Counted from the stretch's first letter, positions 1 to 13,485 are shown. The stretch: 64,000 bases of DNA from Coffea arabica (GCF_036785885.1 NC_092329.1:2294001-2358000); one strand, 5' to 3'. The notes: generated by a model not told the origin, from the sequence alone. A program made the numbers and translations.

Positions 1-2522
1 CCGTTCCGGCCCTTCCTCCTGCAGTTTGTTTTTGCTGGTTTGCGACCTCGAGACGGGATCTTATCTTTTGGAACAATTGCGCTTTGTTATATGTTTCGAA
101 CTCGCGGCTAGCTGCTTGTTCTTTTGAGTCAAAATCATTCTTCTTCATCGACTGAATACTATAATCTTCTTCTATCTCATCAATTAGTCTCTTTTTCATT
201 GCGATTTCACACAAAACCTAATCTAGCTACAATTCCAAAATTTTAATTTAGCCTCGAATGTTACAAGAACACTCCCTTCAATTTCAATTACAGTGCAGAC
301 TGTCACCCTTATCATCACCCAAACTTTTTGCAGTACATTGATTCTAGTCAGTTCTTTAATAAGCCACAAACTTGGAAAGAAGAGCAAAGAGAAACGCACC
401 ATTAACTCTAAGCACTTGCGCTAAAACAAAAAAAATGGTGAAGACATCCACTAAATCATTTGTACTATTTGCCAAACTAGAAGCAAACACTCCATGCCAC
501 TCTTCTCTGAACTTTTGGAGCCTTTTATAGCGGCGGATGATTTGCAACTTTTGCATCTACGTGGATAACGAGTCGAGTGGTTTGCCAAATTTTTTGCGTG
601 TAAAAATGTTGGCGGCGTCGAGTGTTATGATACCATGTTCAAATAAATGAGAGTCTTAATAATCTACTATCTATGCAAAAGATTCATGTCGCTATTCCAT
701 GAACTGTACAAGATGAGTACACTCCTAGCATTCGTTTTAGTCCAAACTCCAGCAAAAAATATTAAGCAAAGGGAATAGTGGGAGCAACAAACAAAATGTT
801 CGAGAGCTTTTAATAATAATGTCTTATTTTGTTTTATTTTGTTTTGTCTGCTTGTGAGACGCTTAAGTAGTATAGTAGTAGTTTGTCAAATTGTTGGTTG
901 ATGCCTTGATGTCTAAAAGCAGAAAACAGATTGGTTGGTTAACGTTTTGATGATAGGTTTTATGGTCAAAACAGTGGTTTTTGATTTTTTATTCTTTATT
1001 GTTATTATTATAATTAGTGTGTTTTGGCGTACGGCTTAACTGAACTGTCAAGTCTCACGTTGATGATGGGCGGATAACGGACCGAAAGCAGCAGCTACTT
1101 ACAAGAGTCGGAGTCCTACGCGTGGCTTCAATTCCGCGACCGCCGTTTTCGGGGTTCCGCGTTTTTCTTATTAGCCCTACTTTTGGACAAAGATGTCCAG
1201 CTGCGAGCCTCATTGTCATTGCTGGTCCGTACTGAGTGGTGACTGCTGTTGCGTTTTGGACAGCCCAAGTCCAGACATCCCACTGTTGAGCGGGCCCTAC
1301 CCAAACCAACCCGACATCTCCGCCTGTATTTCTATCACTTCACCTGACCTTTTCCTTTTTTTTTAAACAAAAAAAAAAAAAAAAAAAGACATGATGGGCT
1401 TCGCAGTCTGGTAAGCGGAAGAATAATGAGGAGAATAAGGTATGGTAATAAGTTTACAACGTTAACAATTGATCCACTTTCCTTTTTTTAAAAAAAAAAA
1501 AAAAAAAAAGTGCTTACAGCAACAAATTGAAAAGACCAAAAAACGTTTAGCCCTTCGTAGCGTTTTAGATTTATACATAATTCAGGTGTCTCTTTGCTAG
1601 CAATTGATTCTCTTCCTTTCGCTTTCCACTTGTATGCTTGCTTCCCTAATTCACGATACGGTCCAACTTTCAATTCAAAGTTTTCTACTTCAAGAGCTGT
1701 GCTTGATTTATTCTGCAAGTTCATTATGAAAGATAATTTGTATTCTAATTCTATTGTTGTTTAAAATTACACAATGTACCAACCATTGTTGCGGGAAAAT
1801 CAACCCAAATTTGGTTGCTGGAAAATCATTAAAAACAGAAAGTTATTGTTAACTTCTTCCCATTCACTTGTATTCGTAATGATTATATGTGTTCGTGCTT
1901 TGCCATTTTATAGAAATGCGATCGCTACATTGATATACAAAATTCCATTCCTCTTTAAAAACTGAGGTAGACCAAAGGACAAGCAATGCGAAAATGAAAT
2001 CCGAAGCATAATAGTAGTGACACCATGAAAAGTTTGTGTGATTGAGACCAGCAATGGACGGCGATGAAGAAGGCTTCCTCTACGCTCTTAGTCCTGTTCC
2101 AAGACTATACCGCATCAGTGAGCTCTTCATCGCAGAAAAACTACACCTACTTGTGATTTTCTTTTTCTTTTTTTTCTGAGTACTAAACTTGGAAGAGAAC
2201 TAGTACACGTTCTAAATGGACTATACAGCAATGTTCCATACCTTACGAGAAGGTACGTTCCAACTACTCAAAGAGAACAACGGGGCGAAGGGGAAAAAAC
2301 ACGAAGAATTACGAAAAGAAAGGGGTCAGCTTCCATTAATCTGTGGAGGGTTCCGACCCGTTAGATATGCAATCGCTGGTGTAGAAAATTCTTTTGGACA
2401 AAATTGCTTCTTTTGCTTCCACTCGCTCTTATGCCGCTTAGCAGCAGGGGGAACACTTCCGCCTCTTCTGCAACTTGGGTAGCTACGCAAGCAACATGCA
2501 GCATTTTCACTTTCTTGCCTGT
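1..2522. other. intergenic DNA, no gene recognised
   Basis: AT-rich sequence with several poly(A)/poly(T) runs (for example near 1370-1387 and 1490-1509). The short open frames here lack codon bias, family motifs or splice structure that I recognise. The last few hundred bases probably include the 3' UTR of the minus-strand kinase that ends at 2523. Confidence 0.5.
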
Positions 2523-5500
2523 TCAGCCCAATACATCCATGAGCTGATAGGGTTCTCCAAGGCTTTTCCTTTTGGGGGCCCGCTCTTCTTCAACAACCTA
2601 GGCTCAAGAAGTAAATTTTAGTAGTCTAACAGTCCTGAAAATGGAATAGTAAGGGAGGCATTATACCCTATTTGCCATGTCTTGTAAGATTTCAACAATC
2701 TCGGAGAACTCTGGCCTTGAGGATGGATCTTGCTGCCAGCATCTCTCAAGTAATTCCACCACCAAGGGATGAGTTTGCCTTGGTATGGAAGGCCTTAGAC
2801 CCTAGAATCCCCATCACAAAGAACAGCCACCCAAAAGTTAACTAAAATTCTTGATGGATCCTTCCATTTAAGAAATATGCTCTTCATGATGAAAACAACC
2901 ATTCAACTTCTGAAGGTACTTGTTGAGCAATGATATGTCAATCAACGCTAAGGTTTCTAACATAATGGAACATGACATTCATCGATTAACATGGTGACAG
3001 ACATGGAATCCATAGGAGTTGTAGTTCTCTTCACTATTTGAGGAAGAAAGAAAAAAGTCTATATGAGCAATGCAGACTGCTGGGCTGAGGGTGGATAATA
3101 ATCTCGTCACGTCTAAGAAATTACCTTCTGGACCACACCAACTGCTGCTTGTAATGGGGTCATATGCTCATAAGGAAGCTGGCACATCAGAATAAATGAT
3201 CATTGATACATGGAAATCATATATCTACAATCTAAATGGGAATCATCACCTATGTTCCAAGAGTTGAGTGAAGAAATCATTTTAGACAATCTTCCATATG
3301 ACTTAATTAGAGAACTAATAACATTGTAAACAGCAACAGAGTAGGACCTTTGTTGTCAGCAGCTCCCAAAGAACTATTCCAAAGCTGAAAACGTCAGCCT
3401 TATGATTATATGGCTTGTGTTCAATAACCTTCAAGAATCAAAACAAATAAGCAGAATGAGAGCCAACCATATACGACTGAATTGTGTAAAGTACTAATGC
3501 TGACAGTATACTAGGATGGTACTTCCTTGACTATCGATTTCAGGTCACATATAATTTGTAAGGGAAATAATCTCTAAATACTATCAAGCTGCATGAAAAT
3601 AGTGAGTCATAACTGAAGAATGAACTGTGTTATCAACTAACATTGGAAGAGCTAAAAAAAAAAAAAAAAAACTAACATTGGAAAAGGTAATTGTGTTTCC
3701 ACAGAATTCAAAGTAGAGAAGAAAGTTGACCTCAGGAGCCATCCAGCGATATGTTCCTGTCTCAGCAGTCATGACACCAGATTGAACTTGCACTCTAGCT
3801 ACACCAAAATCAGCGATTTTAACTACCTGTCAGTTCATACACGCACACACATACAAAATCCCGTCAGCAACTAAAACCTATCCACAAGCTTGATACAACT
3901 ATTATTCAGATGATGAAAACATTCAAGCAAGCACAAACATATCTTACATTTCTATGAATTATTAATTTGAAGAAGTAACCTCAGGAAGAAAACCATTATA
4001 GCTAGATGTAATTGGCGTTTAGAATGCAGAGACCATAAAACATCCATCTAAAAACAATAATTCATTTACTGACAAACTGAATTCTCTTTTTACTTTCGAT
4101 TAGAAAATGAAAAGCAAAAATCATCTGAGAAAAACAAAGTAATCTTCAAGATCCTTACTTCATTCTCATCCAAGAGAAGGTTGGCTGCCTTAAGGTCTCT
4201 GTGGATTATATTATTCTGGTGCAAATAGCTCATTCCTCTTGCAACATCAACAGCGACTTTGAGTATGGCAGGTAGCTTAAGTACACCATTCTGTTTATGC
4301 AGGAGATCATAGATGCTTCCTCCATGCATATATTCTGAGAACAAAATCAAGAAAGAGAACCAGATAAGGCTGGCTTCCATGATGGACATCTTCAACAAAC
4401 ACAGATAGAAGTATGATTGGAAAGGTGGACCTTGACACTGAAAAAGGATAAACAAAGAAAGAAGTAATTAATCAAATAAATGTTCACAAGATCCATTCTA
4501 AATCAGAGCAGGATTTACCAGTTACAATGCACAAGAGTGGAGGTCTTGTACATGCACCAATAAACTGCACAACATTCTTGTGCCGAACTTTCCTTCAAGT
4601 ACAGAATTACTTGGTTTAGATTGGAGAATCAACAACATAGATGATGGGATCACAATATATAAATAAATCAGCAATATGGTTATATTCCAGTATACCGCAT
4701 AGAGCTGGAAAGGTATGCTTCTGCTAATTGAGATATAACTATATTTTAGTTTTTCTGTAAGTCATGACCATGGAGAAATAATTCTGCTTGGTACAAAACA
4801 AAATGTTTCTCTTTGCTAGAACATAATCACTTAGTGCAAACATTGAAAGCAATAGTCACCTTTCATGTTACTTTCATTATGTATTGATTCTTCTTTAGCA
4901 ATCTACCAACTTATTTCACGCTAAAAACATCCAAGGTAAATCTTGAATGGCAACATGTAGCAATCTTGAAAATTGATTTAAAGCAAAAGTATCACAAAGC
5001 AGCTCTGCAGAACATCATTAGAAAATTTTATTTCTAGGGAATTAGCAGCAGAAATTGATGAACCTATAACAGTCCCAAATTTAAATCAGCAAAAGCCAAC
5101 CATCACGAGGAAATTTTATGTCTAGGGAATTAGCAGCACAGATTCATCAACCAATGGGAAGGGTCCCAAATTTGCAGGATGCAAAACATTCGTGCATCAA
5201 GGACACCATGGGACATTTCTTTCACAAAAATGTTCAGCCAAACTAGGTGCACTTCAGTTACTTTATTTTTTCTTTATTTGTCTGTTAAGAATCATTTCAC
5301 CATGTTAGTAGGTTGCAGACTAAGATCAATATTTATTGGACAGGTGCTTATTCTGTGGTAAACACAGAATACCTTGTCATTGAAGAGATCACAGCAACAG
5401 CATATAATGAACTCAAGAAAATACACTTGTTGAAAAGCGTGCATGGACTTAAGATAAAACAAAAGCTTCTCAATATTATCCAACAAAACTTAGATATACA

Positions 5501-8500
5501 GCCAAAAGAATTGCACATAGTGAAGAAAATGAACCTCAAAATGTAGACTTCTTGAGCAAATTCTCTTTGTACTGTTTCAGTTAAGTGCTCAGCTTTAAGA
5601 ACTTTGATTGCCACATCCTGACTATGAAAGATGCCCTTGTATCTGTTTGGCATCAAAAGATTATATTTAAAGGAAACTAATGGATTAGCAGAACTATACT
5701 TTAAATAGCATAGCACTCACAGATCACCATTTGATCCTGTGGCAATTTTATGCTCAAATTTCACCAGCTTGGCATCGATTTCCCAGACATCACTATCATC
5801 AATTGGTATGTTGACCTCATCTGGGAGAAGTGCAATCTTACTATGCCCCAACTTTACACGAGAAGGCAACATTTCTGGATTTAATCCAGAATATTCCTGC
5901 ATTGTACTTGAAAAGTATGTTAACTGGAAAACAGTCCAAAACAAGTTCTAATGAATCAAGTTACCTCGATCTTTGGAATTTCTTTCTCTAATACTTTTAC
6001 GAGCTGGTCTGTTCCCTAGCAAAATATTTGCAGCAAGCAAGAAAGTCAACTTGTGGAGAAATGAATAATATAGCACCAAAAATATTAGGGCTTTAAAACA
6101 ATGATCTTAAAATTCTAGAAGATACTTAAAGTTGTAATATTGAGGTATTAATATTAGCAGTGCAAGATCCAATGACAAACTCAAGGTCCACACATGCTGT
6201 TGTACATGCTATAGCAGCTAACATTTAATCAAACTTAGATCAAACTAAGCACTAGAACACCAAATGAAAGAGTGTATATAATGCTGAAATTCTTCCTTCT
6301 GATAAAATGCTATTCTTTTACGTCCTTATTCCTCCTCTCCTACAAAATAATTACCTTGAGGACTAAAATTCTACTGTCACCCGCCTAAATTAAGAAGAAT
6401 GTAATGCAAGTCATGCATTGGTTATTTGATTGCTTCAGTAAAAGATTTGTAATCAGCCTCATTCCCAGCTACCTGATGCATATTCTCTGACCATATAGCT
6501 TCAGAGCATCAACCTTTTTGGAACACGAGTAAGAGTAAATACAGCAGAGCTTCCATCAACCTGAAGATCAGCTGGCTAAAAGGCTCGAACGCACAGGAAA
6601 TTTCCAAATCCTTCCATTACAAACTACATATATGAAGCTGGAGCATCTAATCACGAAAACATTACCCTAAGGTACAAAAAATGATGCAGTGGATGTTCAA
6701 ATTTCCATGTATAAAAGCATTAAAGCAATAGCCAAAAGTCTAATACTTGCGATACACGTAATAATTTATTGCATGTATTGCTTTGACATGGACATGGAAA
6801 GCTGCTGATACAGACGATACATGCATGTTAGTCACAGCAAACCACACCACCAAATTTACAGTCTGCAAAGGTTCTTCATGATCTCATACACAATAAATCG
6901 TACTTCTCATGAAGAATAGCTACATAAACAGCTAAAAAACAAAACACATACCTCATAGGCCCAACCATCAACAACAAAGACATCCAAGGAGTAGCCATCT
7001 GATGTCGAAAATGCATGAGCTTCTTGAATGTTCAGCCCAACCTCAGAAAGCAAGGAAGTCAACTGAAAATATAGATATACAAACTCAGATAAAAACTTAG
7101 TTACAATCATTTCACATAAAAGCAAAAAGATCAGTAGAGAGGAGAAGGAAGAAAACAAGAAAGCGGATGAGGTCACTCACGCGACTGAGGAGTTTTGGCT
7201 TGTCATTTGTAGAAATTGTAACTTCGTGCAGAGGACTGCAAGGATTTAAAGATCAATGTTACAAAGATGCTAATAAAAATCTGCCCAGAATCCATAAGAT
7301 GTTCTCCCTGGAAAAGTCATCAGGTGACAAGAAAGAAAAAGAATAGCTCAATGAGGCCCAAACCTTTCAGAGTATTACCGATATAAGTGTGAATGTCCAC
7401 TCACAGAACTATCTCCACGCTGAATAAAAGCTCTGTTTGCTTCTTGTGCAAATTCAGAATTAGATGACAAGTTGAAAGCCGGTGGAGGATGAAGTCTACA
7501 GATCAGGGCAACCAACTTGTGTCAGATAAAGAGGGGTCAATCACAGTTAGTACATGGTCATGGTGTCTCTACCTGCAAGGATGATTGTACTTCTGAACGC
7601 TTTTTGTGAAGCTTGAATGAACTGAATCATCAGCATTTCCATCAGAGAAAGGATGAACCTATATGAAAGATAAAGTTAACTGATATTTTGAACCTTTGAA
7701 CAAGTTAAAAGTACATAGCCAGTACATAGCCAATTTTGATCGAAACACAAAGAAATACCAAAGATTGCACAGATTTAAACACACACATATGGTTTAACTA
7801 ACAAATGCCATCGCAAGACAAGATATGCAACAGTTAATATAAGCAGCATATATCTTGGATTAAGTAGGACGGTACTCTAGAGCAGATTTACTAGGCCACG
7901 TGCCAGTGTCCAAGATAGCTCATAGACAACAGTGAATAGAGATTGACGTATCAGAAAAAACAAAAATAATAAAATTGTACAAATTTAGCGTGTAATCATG
8001 TTTATTGCACTTCCTCAATGCATAAAACTTTCGTAAATCAGAGGTTAAATCAGTTGATTGTGGCGGAGAACTCTGAGCCAAATAAAACACCATGTAACTT
8101 TCACTTCTAATATGAGTTAAACAATCTGTGTAGGAAAAGATTTTCCAAAAGACTCTGGCCTTTTCTGGGACAGTCTGAACAAAAGCTATGATAAAAAAGA
8201 TTAAGTGAAGATGGCTCCAATTTGGTACCTGCACAAGGCGGACTTCAAATGCTGGCCTGGTGTAAGGGTCATGTGCCAAATGAAGCAATTTCTTGTGCAC
8301 AAGGACATCTTGTGCCCTTTCAGTATTTACATCCAAAGCATAACTGCAGTATCCAAAAGAACAAATCAGCAGCAGAGCAACCTACCCTTTATCCCAGTCC
8401 CTATTTCGTTAAAAACACTCTATCTCTTCCAGATACGAGATTTCATGTGAACGGTTCACTCAAAATTTCAAATCATTGAGTTTAATCAGCAAGTTGCTCC

Positions 8501-9210
8501 TGACAAATTAAACTGAAATTGATTATCAATTCAAAACCATGCCTATTGTCTCTTTCAACTACAGTAGTTGCACTACAAAACGTCTAATCCACGAGCAGAA
8601 TCATATATTTTCGCAAAGCAACTACTATGCAAATGAAGACTTTAGTTAACGCAAGCAAATCCATGATAACGACATATTAACAGCGCGTCTCTCACACAGC
8701 TATTACGAAGATAAACAAAGTAGATGGCGATGAAATCAACTAGCCTTGACCACCAATGTTCGGTGGTTGTAACGAATTAAGGTCGAATCTAACACAAGGA
8801 ACTCGCCTTCTAGACTTAAATCCTCACCGTTTTTACCCTTTTTTTTTTTTAATTTTGCTGATGTATTCGGCGATCACCACACCAAAACTCCAAATTAAAC
8901 AACTTAAAAGCGTCAAAACTAAGTACTTCCTACTGAATTAAGTATAATTCAACTTAATCATCACCAATCCAATGAAGGAGCAACATGCAGAAAGAAAAAA
9001 GAGAAGACGGTATATGCGGTACCGAAGAGGAAGCCTAGTGAAGTGATTCCAGAGCTCATCTTTAAAACCAGGCCGGCTAACTTCTTCGACTTCGGACTGC
9101 TCAAGTCTTCGGAGAACGTCGTGGTAAACCTCGACCTTGAGACGCCGTTTCCGACCGGGACTCGGCGAAGATTCTGATGCTCTGCTGCTGCAACTCTCCG
9201 TATCTTCCAT
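2523..9210 (-). CDS. STY46: ACT-domain serine/threonine/tyrosine protein kinase (STY8/17/46-like), 16 exons
   Basis: Raf-like plant kinase; Arabidopsis relatives phosphorylate chloroplast transit peptides in the cytosol. Exons read on the minus strand: 9210-9023, 8343-8229, 7658-7573, 7495-7379, 7235-7181, 7062-6952, 6015-5965, 5896-5721, 5642-5535, 4592-4519, 4334-4159, 3826-3731, 3429-3348, 3178-3125, 2801-2667, 2597-2523. The product is about 565 residues, close to the family length of about 570. An ACT domain lies at about 170-224 (LHEVTIST ... [11 protein letters not shown]). The kinase domain starts near 290, with glycine loop GSNGD (295-299), ATP lysine K313 in VAIKVLK, catalytic HRD (405-407), DFG (425-427) and WMAPE ending at 451. 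All junctions keep frame except exon 13, which is 82 bases where 81 are expected: GAAACAC stands where the family VIEHKPY codons need GAACAC. This is a frameshift or a sequencing error. The first two and last exons are the least conserved and least certain. Confidence 0.9.
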
Positions 9211-10408
9211 ATTGAGTTGGGATGGGAGTTCACCACCGCTATAGAGTCATCACACCAACAAAAAAAAAAGCCAGCATCAGAATATGCAAATGGATCCAGA
9301 TTCCCTAACGAGTAATAAATAAATTACTCCGGTAATTGACCAGTGTAATGCATACTGCATAGCTAAGAAAGATAGAGGAGAGAGAGAGAGAGAGGGGAAA
9401 ATACTAGTACTACTAAATAAAGACTGAGAAGAGTTGTTGGAGTTTACCAGTTTGTTTTTGGTATTATAGTTTATATTGTGTAGTATTATAGTTTATATAC
9501 CATGGGAGTAGTAGTAGAAGTGGAGAGAGTATTTGTTTATGACCGCTTGCACGAATTGAAAGCGAAAAGCAACGAAGCAAATACAAAATTGCAGACTTGG
9601 CTGTGTATCGACGTGGATTCAAACGATGATGCGAAGCTTTGCTCATATCACCTCCTCCTGTCCGAGTGTCCTCTCCCCTCCATTTTACTATTATATTATT
9701 ATTCTTCTAGTGTTAGTAACTAGCACTCCGTAGAGTATTATCTTATTATGGATCTGTAAATATATCCATGTCACCGTCATTATAAAAATAAAATATGACT
9801 ACTAACTACTGTACAACCTCTTGAATAAATATTTATCTATATGAATAAATCTTACATGCACTGATAGACAGGCAGTGTATATATTATCATCATCGTTGGA
9901 TTCATGACATGTATATAAAAATTAAATTTTATATAATTATTATTTATTCAATGCTGAATGACAGTATACACACTGTCAGTATAAAAAAGATTAATTTATA
10001 TTTATATTTATAATTACAGTATAATATAATAAAAAGGAGGTGGGACACAGACTGGGGCCTGGACCCATTTCCAATCTCATCCAATTGGCGCGATTCCATT
10101 CTTGTGACCTGCTGCTTATTGCTTCAAGCCAAGGAATGGATAATAGAATGGATAATACTACTAAAATACAGATTGAATTGTAAAAAGAACTTTGGCACGT
10201 TCTAAGGGAGATGTAACGCTTACACTAACTAGTACTGTGATGAAATCATGAAATAAAAGTTTTTGACTATGGAATTGTTGTAATAATTTCAATCACTTTT
10301 TTTAAAAATAATAACAAAAAAAAAAAGCATCTCACTACTACACTACAGTGAGTGGTGCTGCCATTAATCATTCAATATGAACAGGGGGAGCAGTGACATC
10401 CTAAAGCA
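9211..10408. other. intergenic DNA upstream of the kinase
   Basis: Contains the kinase 5' UTR and promoter side, a GA microsatellite near 9376-9396, and a repeated GTATTATAGTTTATAT motif near 9460-9500. A degenerate small inverted-repeat element lies near 9853-9990. No coding gene is recognised. Confidence 0.45.
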
Positions 10409-10427
10409 ATCAAACTACTACTACGAG

Positions 10428-10625
10428 CCCCCAGATGCCCCTGTGAGCCCCTGTAGCTCCATTGAGTGAGAAGGGCCTGGGTTCGATTCCGAGCTCGGGC
10501 AGCCGGGGTAAATTCCTGATGATTCGGTGGGGCCCGCTCTCTCAGGCGCAGTGGGATTAGTTGGGGTTAATGGCGGTGTCAGGTATCCAGTCCCAGACCG
10601 CTACCCCCAGATACCCCTGTGTTGA

Positions 10626-10655
<30 letters not shown>
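10428..10655 (+). mobile_element. tRNA-derived SINE with poly(A) tail
   Basis: A pol III-type head with B box GGTTCGATTCC at 10480-10490 and an A-box-like stretch (TGTAGCTCCATTGAG) about 25 bases upstream is followed by an unrelated body and a long A tail. The element is flanked by a perfect 19-bp target duplication, ATCAAACTACTACTACGAG, at 10409-10427 and 10656-10674. Such a duplication with an A tail is the signature of LINE-assisted SINE insertion. It looks full length and young. I do not assign it to a named SINE family. Confidence 0.88.
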
Positions 10656-10659
<4 letters not shown>

Positions 10660-10674
10660 AACTACTACTACGAG

Positions 10675-11823
10675 AGAGGACTTTCTATCTAGGAACGAGG
10701 CTGCCACGCGCTTCCACAACGTGATTTTCGAGCAATGCACATAGAAGTACTTGAGATTTTAGGGAGGGCAAGCCAGACTCATGAAGTATACTTGCTTGAC
10801 TTGAGTGGGCATTCTTAGATTTTTATTAAATAATTTAAAACAAAAAATCTTTTTCTTGAGGCAAAATTTAATATATTTTTAAGGATACAATAATGATAGA
10901 AAAATTGAACCTGAACTTCCAAAATTCGAGAGGGGACAAAGTCTAATTTTAAAAACATATGGACAAACCTTTTTTAATTGTTAATGGGAATGTTTAAACA
11001 TTTCTAAAATCTTGGAGAGCAGCTGCCACTCCCGCCCCATTGCATCAGCGAATGATACTTGAGTTGAATTTGCTTTGCTTTGCTTTTCTTCGGGTTGGGT
11101 CAATTCTAATTTCATTGCGCCCGTCCTTCTTTAAACTAAAATAGTTCTAAGTTAAAACCCAGAATGTTTAAGAACAATAATGTCCACTCATGACTATGAT
11201 GTGAATTTAGTGGAAAGGTGTGAATTTAGCATCTATCCAAATTGTTCAAGACCTAATTATTTTGTACAAGAGAGCATATTAGTCGAATTAAAAATTGTAA
11301 GACTCACAAAAAGTGAATTTATCCTCGTTAAACGTTAGTCTTCCTCTTACTATTTGTGCATTGTTACTTGTATAACTATAGTGTATATATGTATATATAA
11401 AAAATAATAAAAAAAAAAGACTGATTCTAATTAGAACGCCTCATATTTTTAGAATAAAATATATTTTTAGGATAAAATAACAAGTTTGCGCAGGAATGTG
11501 GGCCAGGAGAGGTGCAAGGAAAGGATATCATGAAGATGCTTGTTCCACTCCCGCAAAGGTCTGGCGGCCCTACCGGGAGACGAGGCGGTGACAAGCCTCT
11601 GGGGAATGTTGCAAGTAACTGTACAAGGATGTCTAGCTTTTCCCAGCGAATCAGGGGCTGTTCACATGGGATTATTGTACCCACCATGGTAACTCGTTAC
11701 AAACTCTCAATGGCTAAAGTCGCACTCCCTGTTCTCGCGAGGGATGCAATTTCCGGATCCACACTCGTTTTATTTTAAGCGACAGATCTTGAATCAAACA
11801 TCTACTAGTTACAATTCTTTGTA
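10675..11823. other. intergenic DNA
   Basis: AT-rich sequence without a recognised gene. The open frames at 11427-11778 on both strands overlap each other and match no family I know. The 9-bp duplication TTCTTTGTA at 11815-11823 belongs to the adjacent Mutator-like element. Confidence 0.45.
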
Positions 11824-12102
11824 GGGAAAATCGCCAATTTAGTCCTCAAACTATTTTACTAAAGTCGATTTGGTCCCTAAAAGTTTTATCGCACCAATTA
11901 AGTTCCTTAACTAAAATACTTGTGCCAATTGAGGGCTTATACGGCGTCGCCACCCAAAACTCATATATCTGTACAGAAAACAACGGCCAGGCAGGGGCCT
12001 TTTTGGAAGTTCGCATCCTAATTTCTACGGGAAGCAAGGCAGAGCCCATTTTGCATCCGAATTGGGGGAAACCTATGAAATTAGGGGTTTTCCAAGACAG
12101 AA
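11824..12102 (+). repeat. left terminal inverted repeat of the PPR-carrying Mutator-like element
   Basis: Complementary to 13486-14138 once the nested MITE is left out. Matching runs from GGGAAAATCGCC to CCAAGACAGAA with scattered substitutions. Confidence 0.9.
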
Positions 12103-12138
12103 TATAGCTGCTAGCATCAGTGGTAATAAATAGTTCAT

Positions 12139-13455
12139 CTACGTTCTACCATTTTGATGCATTTTTCCAGTGAAAATATCCAATCCAATTTGAAGCTTCC
12201 CTACTTTAGTTAGACCTATCAGCAGAGAAGTAGATGTGGAAACAGGAGGAGTAAGACCAAATTTTGTCATTATGTTATACACTTCAAAAGCTTTCTCATG
12301 CAGTCCTGCTCTGCTGTAAGCACAAATGAGCGAATTGATGGCAATTATGCTAACAGGTATGCCCTTCTCAAGCATAGTCTTCAGTAAGTGCAAAGCCTCA
12401 TCTAACCTTCCTGCCCAACACAATCCTGAAATGGACATGTCAGATATTGAACAATCAGGAATCAAAGCCATCATAGATAATTCCCTTAAGAACCTGTTGC
12501 CATCATCTTCCCTCCCATATTTGTAGTTTCCTGCAACCAAAATGTTAAAAGTTATACCATCAGGAGCAACTCTCATATTCCGCATTTCCTCATAGAGCAT
12601 ATTAGCCTCACCAATTTCTCTTGCCTTTACATGGCCATCCATCAAAGCATTGTATGTCACAGTGCCTGGTGAAACACCCATTTCTTGCATTTCTTCAAAT
12701 ATTTTCCTTGCTTCTACAATGTTGCCCTCCTTGCAGAGTGCATTAATAATTGTAACAAATGTGGCAGTGCTTGGTTCACAACCGCTTTCCGCCACAAAAT
12801 GCGCCCAATTCAGAGCATGAGATGTCCAGCCTCTCACACAATATGCACTTATTAGCAAATTATGTGCAATTACATCAGGTTCACAACCATACTTCCTCAT
12901 CAAAAACAACAAGCTTTCTCCTGTTCTAACACACCCTTTTCTACAAAAGCCAAGAATCATCACATTATACACAAAAATATTCGGGCAAGGTCCCCTTTGG
13001 ATCATATCTCTAAATAACTTCCATACACTACCATAATCACCAACTCTAATTAGCGGCGCAAAGAAAATGCTAACAGCTGATAAACTTGGTCTAATTCTGA
13101 CCTTCCTCATTCTATCCCAGATTTTCAATGCTTGGGAACCCATATCTGCATTCACAAACGCCCTCATCAAAGAATCAAGAACCGAGAAATCTGACTCATA
13201 CTTGCTATGCTCTCTCCACATAAACTCTACCAACTCATTACTCCTACATTCACCAATTCTACTAATTACACAAGAGAGAACATCCTGTGCCATCAACCTC
13301 AACCCCTCAGCAGCCAAGACATGTGCGACAATACAACACGACTGGACTATGAATTCCGAAGCATCACAGAAGACCAACTTGAAAAATGCAAATGAGACTT
13401 CGCGGTTTTCAGATAATTTCAAGGTTTCTACAAGCAAATAGGGGCAAACCCCCAA
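12139..13455 (-). CDS. P-class pentatricopeptide repeat protein, truncated copy inside a Mutator-like element
   Basis: PPR proteins bind organellar RNA in plastids or mitochondria. The open frame holds a continuous array of 35-residue P-type repeats, for example VYNVMILGFCRKG, HNLLISAYCVRG, TFVTIINALCKEGNIVEARK, TYNALMDGHVKAREIGEA and TFNILVAGNYKYG. There is no internal stop for about 438 codons. The frame opens just after an in-frame TAG at 13465-13467, and the only near-start codon is a TTG at 13455. The first in-frame ATG is at 13293, giving 384 residues. The N-terminal targeting peptide is missing, and the stop falls 36 bases from the left TIR, so both ends look cut by the element. Captured segment: about 12103-13485. 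It could be expressed as a shortened protein or be a silent gene fragment. No parental copy is in the window. Confidence 0.75.
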   Translation of the reverse strand: MGVCPYLLVETLKLSENREVSFAFFKLVFCDASEFIVQSCCIVAHVLAAEGLRLMAQDVLSCVISRIGECRSNELVEFMWREHSKYESDFSVLDSLMRAFVNADMGSQALKIWDRMRKVRIRPSLSAVSIFFAPLIRVGDYGSVWKLFRDMIQRGPCPNIFVYNVMILGFCRKGCVRTGESLLFLMRKYGCEPDVIAHNLLISAYCVRGWTSHALNWAHFVAESGCEPSTATFVTIINALCKEGNIVEARKIFEEMQEMGVSPGTVTYNALMDGHVKAREIGEANMLYEEMRNMRVAPDGITFNILVAGNYKYGREDDGNRFLRELSMMALIPDCSISDMSISGLCWAGRLDEALHLLKTMLEKGIPVSIIAINSLICAYSRAGLHEKAFEVYNIMTKFGLTPPVSTSTSLLIGLTKVGKLQIGLDIFTGKMHQNGRT

Positions 13456-13485
13456 TTTCTTCCGCTATTTGCATGTAAAATGGGT

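Noticed and set aside
13067-13441. Plus-strand open frame over the PPR segment
   Set aside because: Antisense shadow of the PPR frame, with biased composition and no motifs.
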